This document shows, in pieces, positions 46,202 to 55,624 of a DNA stretch of 64,000 bases (positions are counted from its first letter, which is position 1; each line of letters opens with the position of its first letter). This DNA comes from Halorubrum vacuolatum (GTDB taxonomy: Archaea > Halobacteriota > Halobacteria > Halobacteriales > Haloferacaceae): NCBI RefSeq assembly GCF_900188065.1, contig NZ_FZNQ01000009.1:62001-126000 (forward strand), in the 5' to 3' direction. The position numbers and the translations under genes were made by a program. The notes beneath the pieces were generated by a model, which saw only the letters and a program-made list of their open reading frames with translations, did not search any database and was not told the origin of the DNA.

Positions 46202-49162
46202 TCAGTCGTCGCTCGCGGGCGTCGCGGGCGTGCGTCGATCGCTTCGGGGGCCTTCCATGTCGACATCGGCGAGCAGGTCACGGAGGTATCGACCCGTATG
46301 TGAGTCGTCGTCGCGCGCGACCGTCTCGGGCGTGCCGCTGGCGACGACGGAGCCGCCACCCTCGCCGCCCTCGGGGCCGAGGTCGATCACGTGGTCGGCG
46401 TTCTTGACGAGGTCGAGTTCGTGTTCGATGACGACGACCGTGTTGCCCCCGTCGACGAGCCGGTGAAGCACGTCGATCAGCTTGCGTTCGTCCTCCTTGT
46501 GGAGCCCCGTCGTGGGCTCGTCGAGCAGGTAGAGCGTGTCGCCGGTCGCACGCTTGCCGAGCTCCTCGGCGAGTTTGACGCGCTGGGCCTCCCCGCCCGA
46601 GAGGGTCGTGGAGGGTTGACCGAGCTCCATGTAGCCGAGCCCGACGTCGAGCAGGAGCTTGAGGCGTCGTTTGAGCCCCTGGTGGCTCTCGAAGAAGTCG
46701 TAGGCCTCCTCGACGCTCATATCGAGGACGTCGGCGATCGTCGCGCCTTTATATGTCACATCCAGGGTCTCGTCGTTGTATCGGGCCCCACCGCACTGTT
46801 CACAGGGGACGTAGACGTCCGAGAGGAAGTTCATCTCGATCTTCACGGTTCCCTGTCCGCCACAGCCCTCACAGCGACCGCCCTTCACGTTGAACGAGAA
46901 CCGCCCCTTTTCGTAGCCGCGCCGCTTCGCGAGCTTCGTCTCCGCGAACAGATCACGAACGTGATCGAAGACGTCGGTGTAGGTCGCGGGGTTCGAGCGC
47001 GGCGTGCGGCCGATCGGCGACTGATCGATGAGCCGAACCGTCTCGATGTGTTCGATCCCCTCGATGGTGTCGTGCGCGCCGGGGTCGACGCTCGTGTTGT
47101 CGTTCATCTCCCGGACGAGCGCTTTATATAACACGTCGTGCATCAGCGTCGACTTCCCGGAACCGGAGACGCCGGTGATCGTCGTGAGCGTGCCGAGCGG
47201 GATGGTCACGTCGACATCTCGCAGGTTGTGCTGGCGGGCCCCCCGAACGACGAGTTCGCCCGCGTCCTCGGGGTCGCGGCGCTCCTCGGGGACGGGAATT
47301 TCCTTCCGACCGGCGAGATAATCCGCCGTGATCGAGTCGTCGCTCGCGACGATCGTCTCGAAGTCGCCCTGCGCGACGACCTCGCCACCGCGTTTGCCCG
47401 GCCCGGGGCCCATGTCGATGATGTGGTCGGCACGCCGCATCGTCTCCTCGTCGTGTTCGACGACGACGAGGGTGTTTCCGAGGTCACGGAGTCCCGCGAG
47501 GGTGTTGAGCAGACGATCGTTATCGCGCTGGTGGAGGCCGATCGACGGCTCATCCAGCACGTAAAGGACGCCGACGAGCCCGGAGCCGACCTGCGTGGCG
47601 AGTCGAATTCGCTGACTCTCACCGCCCGAGAGGGTCGAGGCCTCCCGGTCGAGGGTCAGATACTCCAAGCCGACCTCCTCCATGAAGCCGAGCCGGGCGC
47701 GGATCTCTTTTAAGATCTCCGTCGCGATCGTCCGTTCGCGCTCGGTGAGTTCGTCCTCCAACCCCTCGAAGTGTTCACGGGCGTCGGCGATCGAAAGGCG
47801 ATTCACCTCGTCGATGGAGGTCCCCGCGACGCGGACGTGCCGGGACTGCTCTTTTAACCGGCTGCCCGCACACTCCGGGCAGGTCGTCACGGCCATGTAC
47901 TCCTCGATGTGATCGCGGGCCCGCGAGGAGTCGGTCTCGACGTGTCGCCGCTCCAAGTTCGGGATCACCCCCTCGAAGCGCTCGGTCTTCTCCCGGGTGC
48001 CGTTGCGGGTCGTCCACTCGAAGTGAACGACGTCGTCGGTCCCGTAGAGGAACTGGCGCTGGATGGCATCGTCCAGTTGCTCGAAGGGGGTGTCGAGGTC
48101 GACGCCGAAGTGTTCGGCGACGTTGTCGAGCTGTCGGGAGTAGTAGGTCCGGTTGTAGCTCCACGGCTCGAAGACGTGTTTCAGCGGCTTCGTGGGATCG
48201 ACGACGACGAGGTCCTCGTCGATCTCCTTCGTCGAGCCGATCCCCTCACACTCCGGGCAGGCGCCGTAGGGGCTGTTGAAGGAGAACGAGCGCGTCTCGA
48301 TGGCCGAGAACTGGAACTCGGAGTTCGGGTTGCCGAGCGCCTCGGAGAACTCGACGACGAGCCGATCGTCGCCCTCGGCGTCCTCCGCGAGCGAGCCCGT
48401 CGAGCGGGTGTTCGACGCGAACGGGACGTCCTCGGGCGGATCCGGGACGATCAGCTTGAGGACGCCATCGGCCTCCTCCAGCGCGGTCTCGACGGAGTCG
48501 ACGATCCGCGAGCGGGAATCCGATGAGACCACCACGCGGTCGACGACCACGTCGATCGTGTGGTCGTAATTCTTGTCGAGTTCGGGGTCATCGAGCGTGA
48601 GGTCGAGCGGTTCGCCGTCGACCTCCACGCGGCTGTAGCCGTCAGCGACGAGCTCCTCGAAGAGGTCCTCGAAAGCACCTTTCTGGTCGCGGACGACGGG
48701 CGCGGCGATCTTCGCGCGGGTCCCATCGGGGAGTTCGAGGATCTGTTCGACCATGTCCTGTGCGGACTGCTCGCCGACCTCCTCGCCGGTGATCGGGTCG
48801 TACTGCGTGCCGATCCGCGCATAGAGGAGCCGGAGATAATCGTGCAGTTCGGTGACGGTCCCCACCGTCGAGCGGGGGTTGTTCGCGGCGTTCTTCTGAT
48901 CGATGGAGATCGCCGGCGAGAGCCCCTCGACGGCTTCGACCTGCGGTTTATCCATCTGCCCGAGGAAGTTGCGTGCGTACGCCGAGAGCGACTCGATATA
49001 TCGTCGCTGGCCCTCCGCATAGACGGTGTCGAACGCGAGCGACGACTTCCCCGACCCGGAGAGGCCGGTGACGACCGTGAACTCCTCGCGCGGAATGCGG
49101 ACGTCGAGGTCCTTGAGGTTGTGTTCCTCGGCGCCACGGACCTCGATGTAGTCCTTGCTCAT
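46202..49162 (-). CDS. uvrA: Excinuclease ABC subunit UvrA
   Basis: This 986-aa damage-recognition ATPase of nucleotide excision repair has two ABC modules, each with Walker A ([10 protein letters not shown] near residue 32 and [10 protein letters not shown] in the second half) and signature LSGGE/LSGGQ-type loops ([26 protein letters not shown]). Zinc sites are CPEC ... CPEC and the conserved [24 protein letters not shown]-type module. The start at 49162 ([17 protein letters not shown]) is the family start; the frame is open much further upstream but without homology. UvrB and UvrC are not in this window. Confidence 0.96.
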   Translation of the reverse strand: MSKDYIEVRGAEEHNLKDLDVRIPREEFTVVTGLSGSGKSSLAFDTVYAEGQRRYIESLSAYARNFLGQMDKPQVEAVEGLSPAISIDQKNAANNPRSTVGTVTELHDYLRLLYARIGTQYDPITGEEVGEQSAQDMVEQILELPDGTRAKIAAPVVRDQKGAFEDLFEELVADGYSRVEVDGEPLDLTLDDPELDKNYDHTIDVVVDRVVVSSDSRSRIVDSVETALEEADGVLKLIVPDPPEDVPFASNTRSTGSLAEDAEGDDRLVVEFSEALGNPNSEFQFSAIETRSFSFNSPYGACPECEGIGSTKEIDEDLVVVDPTKPLKHVFEPWSYNRTYYSRQLDNVAEHFGVDLDTPFEQLDDAIQRQFLYGTDDVVHFEWTTRNGTREKTERFEGVIPNLERRHVETDSSRARDHIEEYMAVTTCPECAGSRLKEQSRHVRVAGTSIDEVNRLSIADAREHFEGLEDELTERERTIATEILKEIRARLGFMEEVGLEYLTLDREASTLSGGESQRIRLATQVGSGLVGVLYVLDEPSIGLHQRDNDRLLNTLAGLRDLGNTLVVVEHDEETMRRADHIIDMGPGPGKRGGEVVAQGDFETIVASDDSITADYLAGRKEIPVPEERRDPEDAGELVVRGARQHNLRDVDVTIPLGTLTTITGVSGSGKSTLMHDVLYKALVREMNDNTSVDPGAHDTIEGIEHIETVRLIDQSPIGRTPRSNPATYTDVFDHVRDLFAETKLAKRRGYEKGRFSFNVKGGRCEGCGGQGTVKIEMNFLSDVYVPCEQCGGARYNDETLDVTYKGATIADVLDMSVEEAYDFFESHQGLKRRLKLLLDVGLGYMELGQPSTTLSGGEAQRVKLAEELGKRATGDTLYLLDEPTTGLHKEDERKLIDVLHRLVDGGNTVVVIEHELDLVKNADHVIDLGPEGGEGGGSVVASGTPETVARDDDSHTGRYLRDLLADVDMEGPRSDRRTPATPASDD

Positions 49163-49280
49163 CTTGAAAAGCCCTTGCGGGCGCGCGCGGGAATACCCGT
49201 CGGTTTCGGCGACCAGCTGGCGGGATATACGACGTCCAGGGACGCGATCGGTTTTTGATGCTGGGAGCGAACATCCGGCC

Positions 49281-49850
49281 GTGCGTACCGTCTTACTCCT
49301 CGCGACGTGGCTCTTCATTATCACCCACATCGACACGTTCGCCGTGCTCGTCGCCTTCGGCGTCGACGAGGCGTACACGACGGCGGAGGTCGTCGTCGGC
49401 CACTACATCGGATTTACCGCCGGGCTCGTGGGGGCGGTCATCCTCGCGACGGTCGCCGGCGCGGCGTTCCGCGGGTGGACGTTCCTGCTCGGTGTCGTCC
49501 CGCTCGCGCTCGGGGTGTGGGGGCTGCTCCGCCGGCGTGACGACGAGGCGCCACCGGTCGTCAACGACGAGGAGACCCCCGGCGGGGTCGCCGTCGTCGC
49601 CGGCGCGGGCGTGGGTTTGAGCGGGGAGAACCTCGCGGTCTTTATCCCCTTTTTTAGCGGGCTCGACGCGGTGACGCTCGCAGCGATCGTTGGGTTCTAC
49701 CTCGTCGCTGCCGGCGTGCTCGTCGTCGTCGCGCTCGCGATCGCCCGTCGGACGGCCGCCGACCTACCGCCGTGGGTCGACCGCTGGCTCGTGCCGGCGA
49801 TGCTCGCGCTCGTCGGCCTCTACGTCCTCGGGGCAGGGCTGGCTTTCTGA
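49281..49850 (+). CDS. CadD-type cadmium/cation transporter
   Basis: This 189-aa membrane protein has about five or six helices. The N-terminal LLATWLFIITHIDTFAVLVAF and TAEVVVGHYIGFTAGLVGAVIL segments match the cadmium-resistance transporter (CadD) family, related to LysE. A conserved GLSGENLAVFIPFF follows the central loop. It probably exports a cation or small molecule. The GTG at 49281 is preferred because the GGTTTTTGATG element at 49249-49259 lies about 27 nt upstream. It is divergent from uvrA. Confidence 0.78.
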   Translation: MRTVLLLATWLFIITHIDTFAVLVAFGVDEAYTTAEVVVGHYIGFTAGLVGAVILATVAGAAFRGWTFLLGVVPLALGVWGLLRRRDDEAPPVVNDEETPGGVAVVAGAGVGLSGENLAVFIPFFSGLDAVTLAAIVGFYLVAAGVLVVVALAIARRTAADLPPWVDRWLVPAMLALVGLYVLGAGLAF

Positions 49851-49906
49851 GCGAAACGAGTGGGTCGGATCGACGGACCTTATCCGTCGGTCCCCGAAGA
49901 CGGGAC

Positions 49907-50251
49907 ATGGTAACCGACGCCCAGCAGGCGTGTTTCGAGGCCGGGATCAAGTTCGGCTCGTTGTACCACCAGTTCGCGGGGACGCCGGTGAGCCCGTCAA
50001 GCACGCGAAGTTTGGAGACGGCGATGGCCGAAGCGATCGAGAACCAGCCGCACTGTGAGTCGGTGACGGTGACGATCCACGACGACCGGGTCGCCGACGC
50101 GATCGACCACGAGAACGGCTACACCGAGTTGACCGGCTCGCTCATGGACGTGGAGATGGCGATCCGGTACGCCGACGTCGCCGTGTCGACCCGGATGCGG
50201 ATGGTCGACGGGTATCCGCTGATGGAACTCGTCGACGTCGACGAGAGGTGA
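49907..50251 (+). CDS. mptD: Archaeal dihydroneopterin aldolase (MptD-like)
   Basis: This 114-aa protein matches the archaeal MptD family. Signatures are CFEAGIKFGSLYHQFAGTPVSP near the N-terminus, the SLETAMAEAIENQPHCESV helix, and a DGYPLMELVDVDE end. MptD converts 7,8-dihydroneopterin to 6-hydroxymethyl-dihydropterin in pterin cofactor biosynthesis. The ATG at 49907 follows an ACCTTATCC element about 27 nt upstream. It is monocistronic. Confidence 0.85.
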   Translation: MVTDAQQACFEAGIKFGSLYHQFAGTPVSPSSTRSLETAMAEAIENQPHCESVTVTIHDDRVADAIDHENGYTELTGSLMDVEMAIRYADVAVSTRMRMVDGYPLMELVDVDER

Positions 50252-50362
50252 AGTTACTGCGGGCAGGCGGCGGCATGAAGGGATGTGAGGCGGATAGGGT
50301 GCGAACAGGATGATCCGATCCCGTCGCGCCCCTTTTAAGCGACGATGAGGTAGGGGGTGACG

Positions 50363-50788
50363 ATGAAGCTCGGGCTGTTCGATCTGATCGGGTTGGCGGC
50401 GACGCTCGTGTTCGCGATCCCGCTCGCGAACTACGCCGTGATCCAGCTGCTCGCCGGCGAGACGGCGCTCGGGGCGGGATTGCTCGTCGTCGCCGTCGCG
50501 ATGGTCGTGCTCCCGCAGTATTTCCTCGATCCGGGTCGGATCCTTCGTGGGCTTTTAAGAGGACTCCTGCCGCGTCGGTTGCGGGGTGGTGCCACCGGAT
50601 CGGAAACGGACGAGACGGCCGGTTCGGACGGTGTGGACGACCCGGACGAGACAGTCAGCGCGGCCGAGACGGATGAGACGGACGACGCGAACGGGGCGGT
50701 CGAGACGGACGAACCAATCGACGCGGGCGGAGCGGCCGGGACGGCGGACGGACCGCCGTCGGATCGACGACGGGGACGCTCACGCTGA
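50363..50788 (+). CDS. Small two-helix membrane protein with acidic tail
   Basis: This 141-aa protein has two hydrophobic helices (MKLGLFDLIGLAATLVFAIPL and LGAGLLVVAVAMVVLPQYFL) followed by an amphipathic DPGRILRGLLRGLL segment and a long acidic, disordered tail. I recall similar proteins in haloarchaea as a DUF of unknown function. The ATG at 50363 is preferred over a GTG 6 nt earlier because of CCCTTTTAAG at about 50330-50338. The last 9 nt overlap the end of the convergent MFS gene. Confidence 0.65.
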   Translation: MKLGLFDLIGLAATLVFAIPLANYAVIQLLAGETALGAGLLVVAVAMVVLPQYFLDPGRILRGLLRGLLPRRLRGGATGSETDETAGSDGVDDPDETVSAAETDETDDANGAVETDEPIDAGGAAGTADGPPSDRRRGRSR

Positions 50789-52045
50789 CCCGCCAACCTC
50801 CCGATCGTCTGGACCGGACTGCAGATGGAGCCAGACCGCACACGCGACCGCGATCACGCCACAGAGCGTCGCGATGGCGAACGCGAGCCGATATCCCGTC
50901 GCCGTGTAGACGCGCGCGCCGCCGACGACCTCGCCCGTCCAGTAGGCGTCAAGCGTCCGGCCCATCACCGTCGGCAGCAGCGCCGCGCCGAGAAACGAGG
51001 CGCCGTTGACCGACCCCAACGAGATGCCGCTCGCCCGGCTCGGATGTCGCTCCTTCACCATCGGATAGGTGAGCACGAAGGTCCCCAACAGCACGCCGTT
51101 AATAAAGAACACCAGTCCGACGACCGGCAACGGCGGATCGCCGATGACCGCGATCAGCGCGAGCCCGAGCGTGAAGACCAGACACCCGACGATGATGAAC
51201 TGCGTCCGCTCGCCGACTCGATCCGAGAGCCAACCGATCGCCGGCGGACCGAGCACGGATCCAAGTCCGCCGAGAAGCGTCACGACCGACGCCACCGTCA
51301 CCGTCGTTCCGTATGTCTGCACGACGTACGGGACCCCCCAGAGCCCGAACAGCGTGAGGTTCACCCCGCCGGTACAGAAAAGCAGCAGCGAGACCACCCA
51401 GACCGATCGGTCCGCGAGCGCCCGCCGCGTGTACGTCCGAACCTCACCCATCGTGAGCCGTGCCTGTTCGGGAACGCCTTCGATGGATCTGAGGCCCGCC
51501 CGCTCCGGCGAGTCCCGGACGAGCGCGTAGGTGAGCGCCGAGACGACGAGGCCGACCGCGCCGAGCGCGAGCAACGTTTCTCGCCAGCCGGCGGCCTCGA
51601 CCGCGAGCGCGAACGGCGTCGTCGCGAGGATCCCGCCCACGCCGCCGACGGCGAAACACACCCCGCTCATCGTCGCGAACTCCTCGGATCGGTACCAACT
51701 CGCACAGAACCGGAGCATCGAGACGAAGATCACGCTCCCGCCGAGACCGATGAGGAGCCGCGCGGCGAGCGCGCCCGTGTAGCTCCCGGTCAACGCGAAC
51801 CAGATCGCCCCGAGGTTCATCACGAACGCCCCGACGGCCGCGGTTCGACGAGGGCCGACGCGATCGACGAGGATCCCCGTGGGGATCTGCATCACGGCAT
51901 AGACGTAAAAGAACGTGGCGTGGAGCGTGCCGAGCTGCGCGCCGGTCGTATCGAAGGCAGCCATCAGCGGCTCGGCGATCACCGCCGTCGAAAGCCGGTA
52001 GACGTTGACCGCGAGAAAGACCGCCGCGAGGACGGCGAACAGCAC
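50780..52045 (-). CDS. MFS transporter, apparent N-terminal amber interruption
   Basis: This 421-aa protein has about twelve transmembrane helices and a motif-A-like GILVDRVGPRR between helices 2 and 3. From the GTG at 52045 it lacks the usual short N-terminal lead. The same frame upstream contains a TAG (52048-52046) preceded by 17 plausible codons (GTG at 52099, reading VSNRLARWWAEPTSRR), with a TATA-like element 26 nt before that GTG. The TAG aligns where a Trp (TGG) would be natural. Either translation restarts at the GTG right after the amber codon, or the gene is a pseudogene. Substrate unknown. Confidence 0.7.
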   Translation of the reverse strand: MLFAVLAAVFLAVNVYRLSTAVIAEPLMAAFDTTGAQLGTLHATFFYVYAVMQIPTGILVDRVGPRRTAAVGAFVMNLGAIWFALTGSYTGALAARLLIGLGGSVIFVSMLRFCASWYRSEEFATMSGVCFAVGGVGGILATTPFALAVEAAGWRETLLALGAVGLVVSALTYALVRDSPERAGLRSIEGVPEQARLTMGEVRTYTRRALADRSVWVVSLLLFCTGGVNLTLFGLWGVPYVVQTYGTTVTVASVVTLLGGLGSVLGPPAIGWLSDRVGERTQFIIVGCLVFTLGLALIAVIGDPPLPVVGLVFFINGVLLGTFVLTYPMVKERHPSRASGISLGSVNGASFLGAALLPTVMGRTLDAYWTGEVVGGARVYTATGYRLAFAIATLCGVIAVACAVWLHLQSGPDDREVGGSA

Positions 52046-52099
52046 CTACCGTCGCGACGTCGGCTCGGCCCACCAGCGCGCCAGTCGGTTCGATACCAC
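52046..52099 (-). other. Upstream codons of the MFS gene ending in an in-frame amber stop
   Basis: GTG at 52099, seventeen codons, then TAG at 52048-52046 directly before the GTG at 52045. A CGCTTTTTCG element (minus sense, 52121-52130) sits at the leaderless-promoter distance from 52099, so this looks like the original start of the transporter gene. Confidence 0.5.
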
Positions 52100-52233
52100 G
52101 ACGTCGGTTGGCCGGGCGACCGAAAAAGCGTGGGGAAACCGGAAGCGGAAGTCATGAGCCGAAAACGGGCGCACCGATCCGTAAGCGAAATCCATGAGCC
52201 ATCGGCGGGGGCGACGGGTCGGACCGCGGTGGA

Positions 52234-53514
52234 TCAGCCGTCAAGCAACCACAGCAGCGCGAACGACAGCGCGAGCACGACGCTCACCCCGGCGATCGCC
52301 GGGAACGCGGCGATGACGCCCCACCGACTGGAGAGGATGCCGAACACCGCCGGTCCGCTCGCGCTCCCGATCGCCGAGCCGGTCTGGATGATGCCGAAGA
52401 GGCTCCCGCTCGAACCGGCTTCCGCCTGCTGGGAGACCATCGCGTTCTTGACCGGGTAGCTGGCGTACATCCCGGCGCCGATGACCGCGAACCACACCGA
52501 GAGGATGACCGTGAGCGCGACGATCGGCAGCCCTTCAAGCACGGTCGTCGCGAGCGTCGCCGCGACGAGTGCCGCAGTCGCGAGCGAGGCGCCGATGCCG
52601 AGGGTGACCCGGTCGATCCGGTCGGCGAGGTCGCCGGCGTACAACGAGGCGAGGCTCCCCCCGACCAGCAGCGCGAAGAAGGCCACGTTTCCCGCCGCGA
52701 CGGACGCACCGGTTTCGGCGGTGACGTAGGAGGTGGTGTACGTTTGGATCGCCCGGTGCTGCATCGAGAGCACCACCGTCAAAAAGAACAGGACGACGAC
52801 GCTTCGCGTAATGTGAATATCGAACACACCCGCCGATCGGAGCCGTTCGAGCGCCGAGGGTGCACGTTCCTCGCCCGAACCGCCGTCGGTTCGTGGCCGG
52901 GATGAAGCCGCCTCATCGACGGGTTCGGGATCCTCGGCGGTGAGAAAGAGATACAGAACCAGACAGCTGACGGCGGTGCCGATGAGGACGCCCGCGAGCA
53001 GCGCGAGCCGCCAGCCGGCGATCACGGCGACGCCCCCGACGATCACCGGCGCCGACATCGTTCCGAGCGCGCCGCCGAAGCCGAACACGCCCATCGCTTT
53101 ACCCTCGGTCGACTCGGTCTCGTAGTCACTGATGAGCCCCATACCGGCCGGGTGGAACGCGCTGCCGCTGATGCCGGCGATGGCCTGCGCGACGAGCAGC
53201 GTCTCGTAGTTCGGCGACAGCGCCGCGAGGAGGATGCCCGCGGCCATGCCGAACAGGCCACCGACCAGCAGTCGCTCCTTGCCGACGACATCGGCGAGCA
53301 TCCCCGCCGGAAGCTGAAAGAGGGCGTACATGACGAAGAAGATCGTCACGAGAAAGCCCGCCTGCGCGTAGGTGATGCCGAAGTCGGCGACTAAGAGCGG
53401 AATGATCGGAGGGATAACGATCGAGAAGAACTCGTTGACGCCGTGGCCGACGGTGATCGACCCGATCGCTCGTGGATGGGCGACCTCGCGAAGCCGACGG
53501 GCGAAGCTCAACAC
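52234..53514 (-). CDS. MFS transporter
   Basis: This 426-aa protein has about twelve transmembrane helices with a central acidic loop (AEDPEPVDEAASSRPRTDGG). The sequence SITVGHGVNEFFSIVIPPIIPLLV and the motif-A-like AGMLADVVGKERL recall the fosmidomycin-resistance-like MFS branch. Substrate is unknown. The start is GTG at 53514. A CTTAGTAGG element (minus sense, about 53537-53546) may be its promoter. It is the last chromosomal gene before the integrated element, whose repeats begin 65 nt upstream. Confidence 0.84.
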   Translation of the reverse strand: MLSFARRLREVAHPRAIGSITVGHGVNEFFSIVIPPIIPLLVADFGITYAQAGFLVTIFFVMYALFQLPAGMLADVVGKERLLVGGLFGMAAGILLAALSPNYETLLVAQAIAGISGSAFHPAGMGLISDYETESTEGKAMGVFGFGGALGTMSAPVIVGGVAVIAGWRLALLAGVLIGTAVSCLVLYLFLTAEDPEPVDEAASSRPRTDGGSGEERAPSALERLRSAGVFDIHITRSVVVLFFLTVVLSMQHRAIQTYTTSYVTAETGASVAAGNVAFFALLVGGSLASLYAGDLADRIDRVTLGIGASLATAALVAATLATTVLEGLPIVALTVILSVWFAVIGAGMYASYPVKNAMVSQQAEAGSSGSLFGIIQTGSAIGSASGPAVFGILSSRWGVIAAFPAIAGVSVVLALSFALLWLLDG

Positions 53515-53578
53515 GGTGGCTCAGCGCTCGGCGTCGGACCTACTAAGGCGATCGGAACCGGGGGTCCCCGCCGGGATC

Positions 53579-53833
53579 GATCGGCTCGCGAGCATGCGCC
53601 TCGGCGAGATGGGCCTTGCCGGATGTTGAACCACGGTCGTTCCGCAGTGGTCCACTCCCTGATTCAAATCCACCGTCCAGCCTCGCGGCTCGCGAACGTG
53701 CTCGCCGCGAGAGATGGGCCTTGCCGGATGTTGAACCACGGTCGTTCCGCAGGGTCACTCCCTGATTCAAATCCGCCATCCAGCCTCGCGGCTCGCGAAC
53801 GTGCTCGCCGCGAGAGATGGGCCTTGCCGGGTG
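53579..53833. repeat. About 105-bp tandem repeats at the integrated-element edge (candidate att region)
   Basis: The core GAGATGGGCCTTGCCGG recurs starting at 53606, 53711 and 53814 (spacings 105 and 103). It is followed by TTGAACCACGGTCGTTCCG in the first two copies and by a divergent end in the third. Between cores are CTCCCTGATTCAAATCC and CCAGCCTCGCGGCTCGCGAA. The third core ends 48 nt from the integrase stop, where an attachment site is expected. No intact tRNA gene is visible. The rest of 53515-53878 contains nothing else I can name. Confidence 0.75.
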
Positions 53834-53878
53834 CGAACCACACGCTTGCTGCTAATTTTCGGTTATCGTTATTGTGAA

Positions 53879-54916
53879 TCATTCTCTCGGTAAGTAGTCG
53901 CGCCGCTGCTCAGCCTTCTCCCGTTCACCCCGCCGATCGTAGTGCCGATCGAGCACATCCTCACTCGCGTTCAATCGATCGCTCACCACCTGCCGAGGGA
54001 CATCATCACGTTTGTACGCCGTCACCCGGCCACTCCGCACATCGTGAGGCGACCGCGAGGAAGGGCACTTCGACGCATGAAGCGTCATCGTCGCCTGACA
54101 ATCCTCGATCTCACGATCATGCGGACACTTTCCAGTACGCCAACACGGGCGGGTGATCACGTACAGATCGCTGCGAAGCGTCGAAACCGCCGGTCGCCCC
54201 TTAGAGGTCGTCACCAACGGATGGCGACCAAACTTATCGACGACATTCTCACGCTCCGATTTGATGTAATCCTGAAGTACGCGGGCGACGTGGGCCGAAA
54301 TCGCGTTCCACCGCTCACCACTCGGCCCATTCTTCAGCGGAGTATCCGACTCCGGACGATGAGCAAACTTCACACCGGGCCGGTCACTATCAAGATCGCA
54401 GTCACCCACGTCGAGCGCGCGAATCCCTCCGACCCGAGCACCCGTGTGCCACAGGAGCAGCATCACGACATGCCGGCGGGAGGCGTACCGATACCGTGAA
54501 AGGTAATCCAAGATATCGACCGCCCGCTCAGGATCGAGCGTACTGTCGCTGACCCCCTCGGCGCTCGTAACCGTGGGCAGCGGAACCTTCTCCCGAAGCG
54601 CCTCCGGAACCGCGTTCACCTCGGCACAGAACCCGAGAAACGAACGAACCGTCGCCAGCTGCCCACGAAGTGTGATCGTCGTGATCGGCTCCCGATCCTC
54701 ACCATTCCCCTCACGTCGCCAAATCCGGAACTCGTACATATCCCGACCGGACAAGTCATTCAGATTCTCGACGCCCGTCTCTTCGCACCACTGTACGAAC
54801 GCATCGAGGCGGTACATATGCCCGCTGAGCGTCCGGTCGCTCAGTTCGTCCTGCCGGGCCTCCAGGTACATCTCGACCGCGCGCGCCGGATCGAGTGGCT
54901 CCAGATCGTCACTCAT
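53879..54916 (-). CDS. int: Tyrosine recombinase/integrase
   Basis: This 345-aa site-specific recombinase has an N-terminal SAM-like core-binding domain (VEMYLEARQDELSDRTLSGHMYRLDAF). The catalytic domain has Arg in HTGARVGGIRALD, the HxxR box in SPHDVRSGRV and the nucleophile Tyr in LDRHYDRR. A cysteine-rich insertion (CWRTGKCPHDREIEDCQ) may bind zinc. It integrates and excises the element. Its 3' end faces the edge repeats, the usual arrangement beside an att site. Its ATG overlaps the stop of a small upstream gene (ATGA), so both are co-expressed. Confidence 0.93.
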   Translation of the reverse strand: MSDDLEPLDPARAVEMYLEARQDELSDRTLSGHMYRLDAFVQWCEETGVENLNDLSGRDMYEFRIWRREGNGEDREPITTITLRGQLATVRSFLGFCAEVNAVPEALREKVPLPTVTSAEGVSDSTLDPERAVDILDYLSRYRYASRRHVVMLLLWHTGARVGGIRALDVGDCDLDSDRPGVKFAHRPESDTPLKNGPSGERWNAISAHVARVLQDYIKSERENVVDKFGRHPLVTTSKGRPAVSTLRSDLYVITRPCWRTGKCPHDREIEDCQATMTLHASKCPSSRSPHDVRSGRVTAYKRDDVPRQVVSDRLNASEDVLDRHYDRRGEREKAEQRRDYLPRE

Positions 54917-55155
54917 GCTGAGCCCTCCCGTTCGAGCCGCTGCTCGTACTCGTCGCTGACTGTACCGAACCGTCGTCGGGGGCTTTTAGACCCCCTCCAT
55001 TGTGTGAACACATGGCTTTCGTGCTGTCCCACGGAAGCCCACGCGGACCCGCTGTCATCAGCAGCGGGGTCCGCATCGTTCTGAGCGGACTCGTCTCCAT
55101 CCGACGAGCCCATGAGAGCGCTTCCGTAGCAACAACTAGTGAAGTGCATTGTCAT
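54913..55155 (-). CDS. Small protein co-transcribed with the integrase
   Basis: This 80-aa (or 66-aa from 55113) acidic protein contains DESAQNDADPAADDSG and a C-terminal VSDEYEQRLEREGSA. Its TGA overlaps the integrase ATG. The start at 55155 is preferred because the TTTGATATC element (minus sense, about 55177-55186) sits 26 nt upstream. It is possibly an excisionase-like or regulatory peptide; there is no recognisable domain. Confidence 0.5.
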   Translation of the reverse strand: MTMHFTSCCYGSALMGSSDGDESAQNDADPAADDSGSAWASVGQHESHVFTQWRGSKSPRRRFGTVSDEYEQRLEREGSA

Positions 55156-55175
55156 AATACTAACGACGTACATAG

Positions 55176-55198
55176 TTGATATCAAACTACGATCGTAG
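55176..55198. promoter_or_regulatory. Twin palindromes in the divergent integrase/regulator promoter
   Basis: TTGATATCAA (55176-55185) and CTACGATCGTAG (55187-55198) are perfect palindromes separated by one base, between the integrase operon and the winged-helix gene. The first overlaps the minus-strand TATA position. They are good candidates for repressor operators of a lysogeny switch. Confidence 0.55.
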
Positions 55199-55224
55199 AT
55201 CAGATTCAAGTGGTAGAAGAGACC

Positions 55225-55233
55225 TTTTTTTAT
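55225..55233 (+). promoter_or_regulatory. TATA box of the winged-helix regulator
   Basis: TTTTTTATA lies about 27 nt before the ATG at 55258, which therefore is favoured over in-frame ATG 55234 and GTG 55210. Confidence 0.5.
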
Positions 55234-55257
55234 ATGGCCACTAATGATTCTCGAAAG

Positions 55258-55530
55258 ATGGTAGAGCGAATATCGTGGTTCTCTCCCGTTGACTACGAAA
55301 TTCTCGGGTTCTTTGAGAACCATGACATCCGATCTTCGCCGCATATCATCGCACTCAACATTGACTATGACCGCCAGTACGTGAGCAAAAGATGCCGAGT
55401 ACTCTTCCAGCAAGGTATTTTGACGCAGCACACGGATGGCGTCTACGAACTCTCGGACGAAGGAAGGGCATTTATTAAAGGAGATGTGCCTCCTGAACGG
55501 TTCGAGCAGGATGTCTCTGAAAGTGATTAA
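55258..55530 (+). CDS. Winged-helix regulator, PhiH1-repressor-like
   Basis: This 90-aa protein reads VERISWFSPVDYEILGFFENHD and SPHIIALNIDYDRQYVSKRCRVL (helix-turn-helix), with a wing GILTQHTDGVYELSDEGRAFI. This is the common haloarchaeal winged-helix fold seen in phage phiH repressor-like proteins. It is divergent from the integrase operon, with palindromes between, so it probably represses integrase and/or itself. The start was chosen from the TATA spacing; the longer form would add eight or sixteen residues. Confidence 0.75.
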   Translation: MVERISWFSPVDYEILGFFENHDIRSSPHIIALNIDYDRQYVSKRCRVLFQQGILTQHTDGVYELSDEGRAFIKGDVPPERFEQDVSESD

Positions 55531-55624
55531 ATCCCGATGTGGACCGGCGTGATTGGGTGGCTTTTTAGGTTCTACCGGAGTAGCCAGCGGTATGTCGTAT
55601 CGGACTGAGGAGGTAGATGGGTGA

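Noticed and set aside
46230-47713. Plus-strand frames opposite uvrA
   Set aside because: Antisense shadows created by high GC at third positions; no start signals and no recognisable protein.
53579-53833. Possible CRISPR array
   Set aside because: The repeat period is about 105 bp, the whole unit is repeated rather than repeat-spacer, and there are only about two and a half copies.
53606-53840. Possible tRNA gene on the minus strand
   Set aside because: Only pieces resembling a T-arm and acceptor end are present; no anticodon or D-arm can be folded with them.
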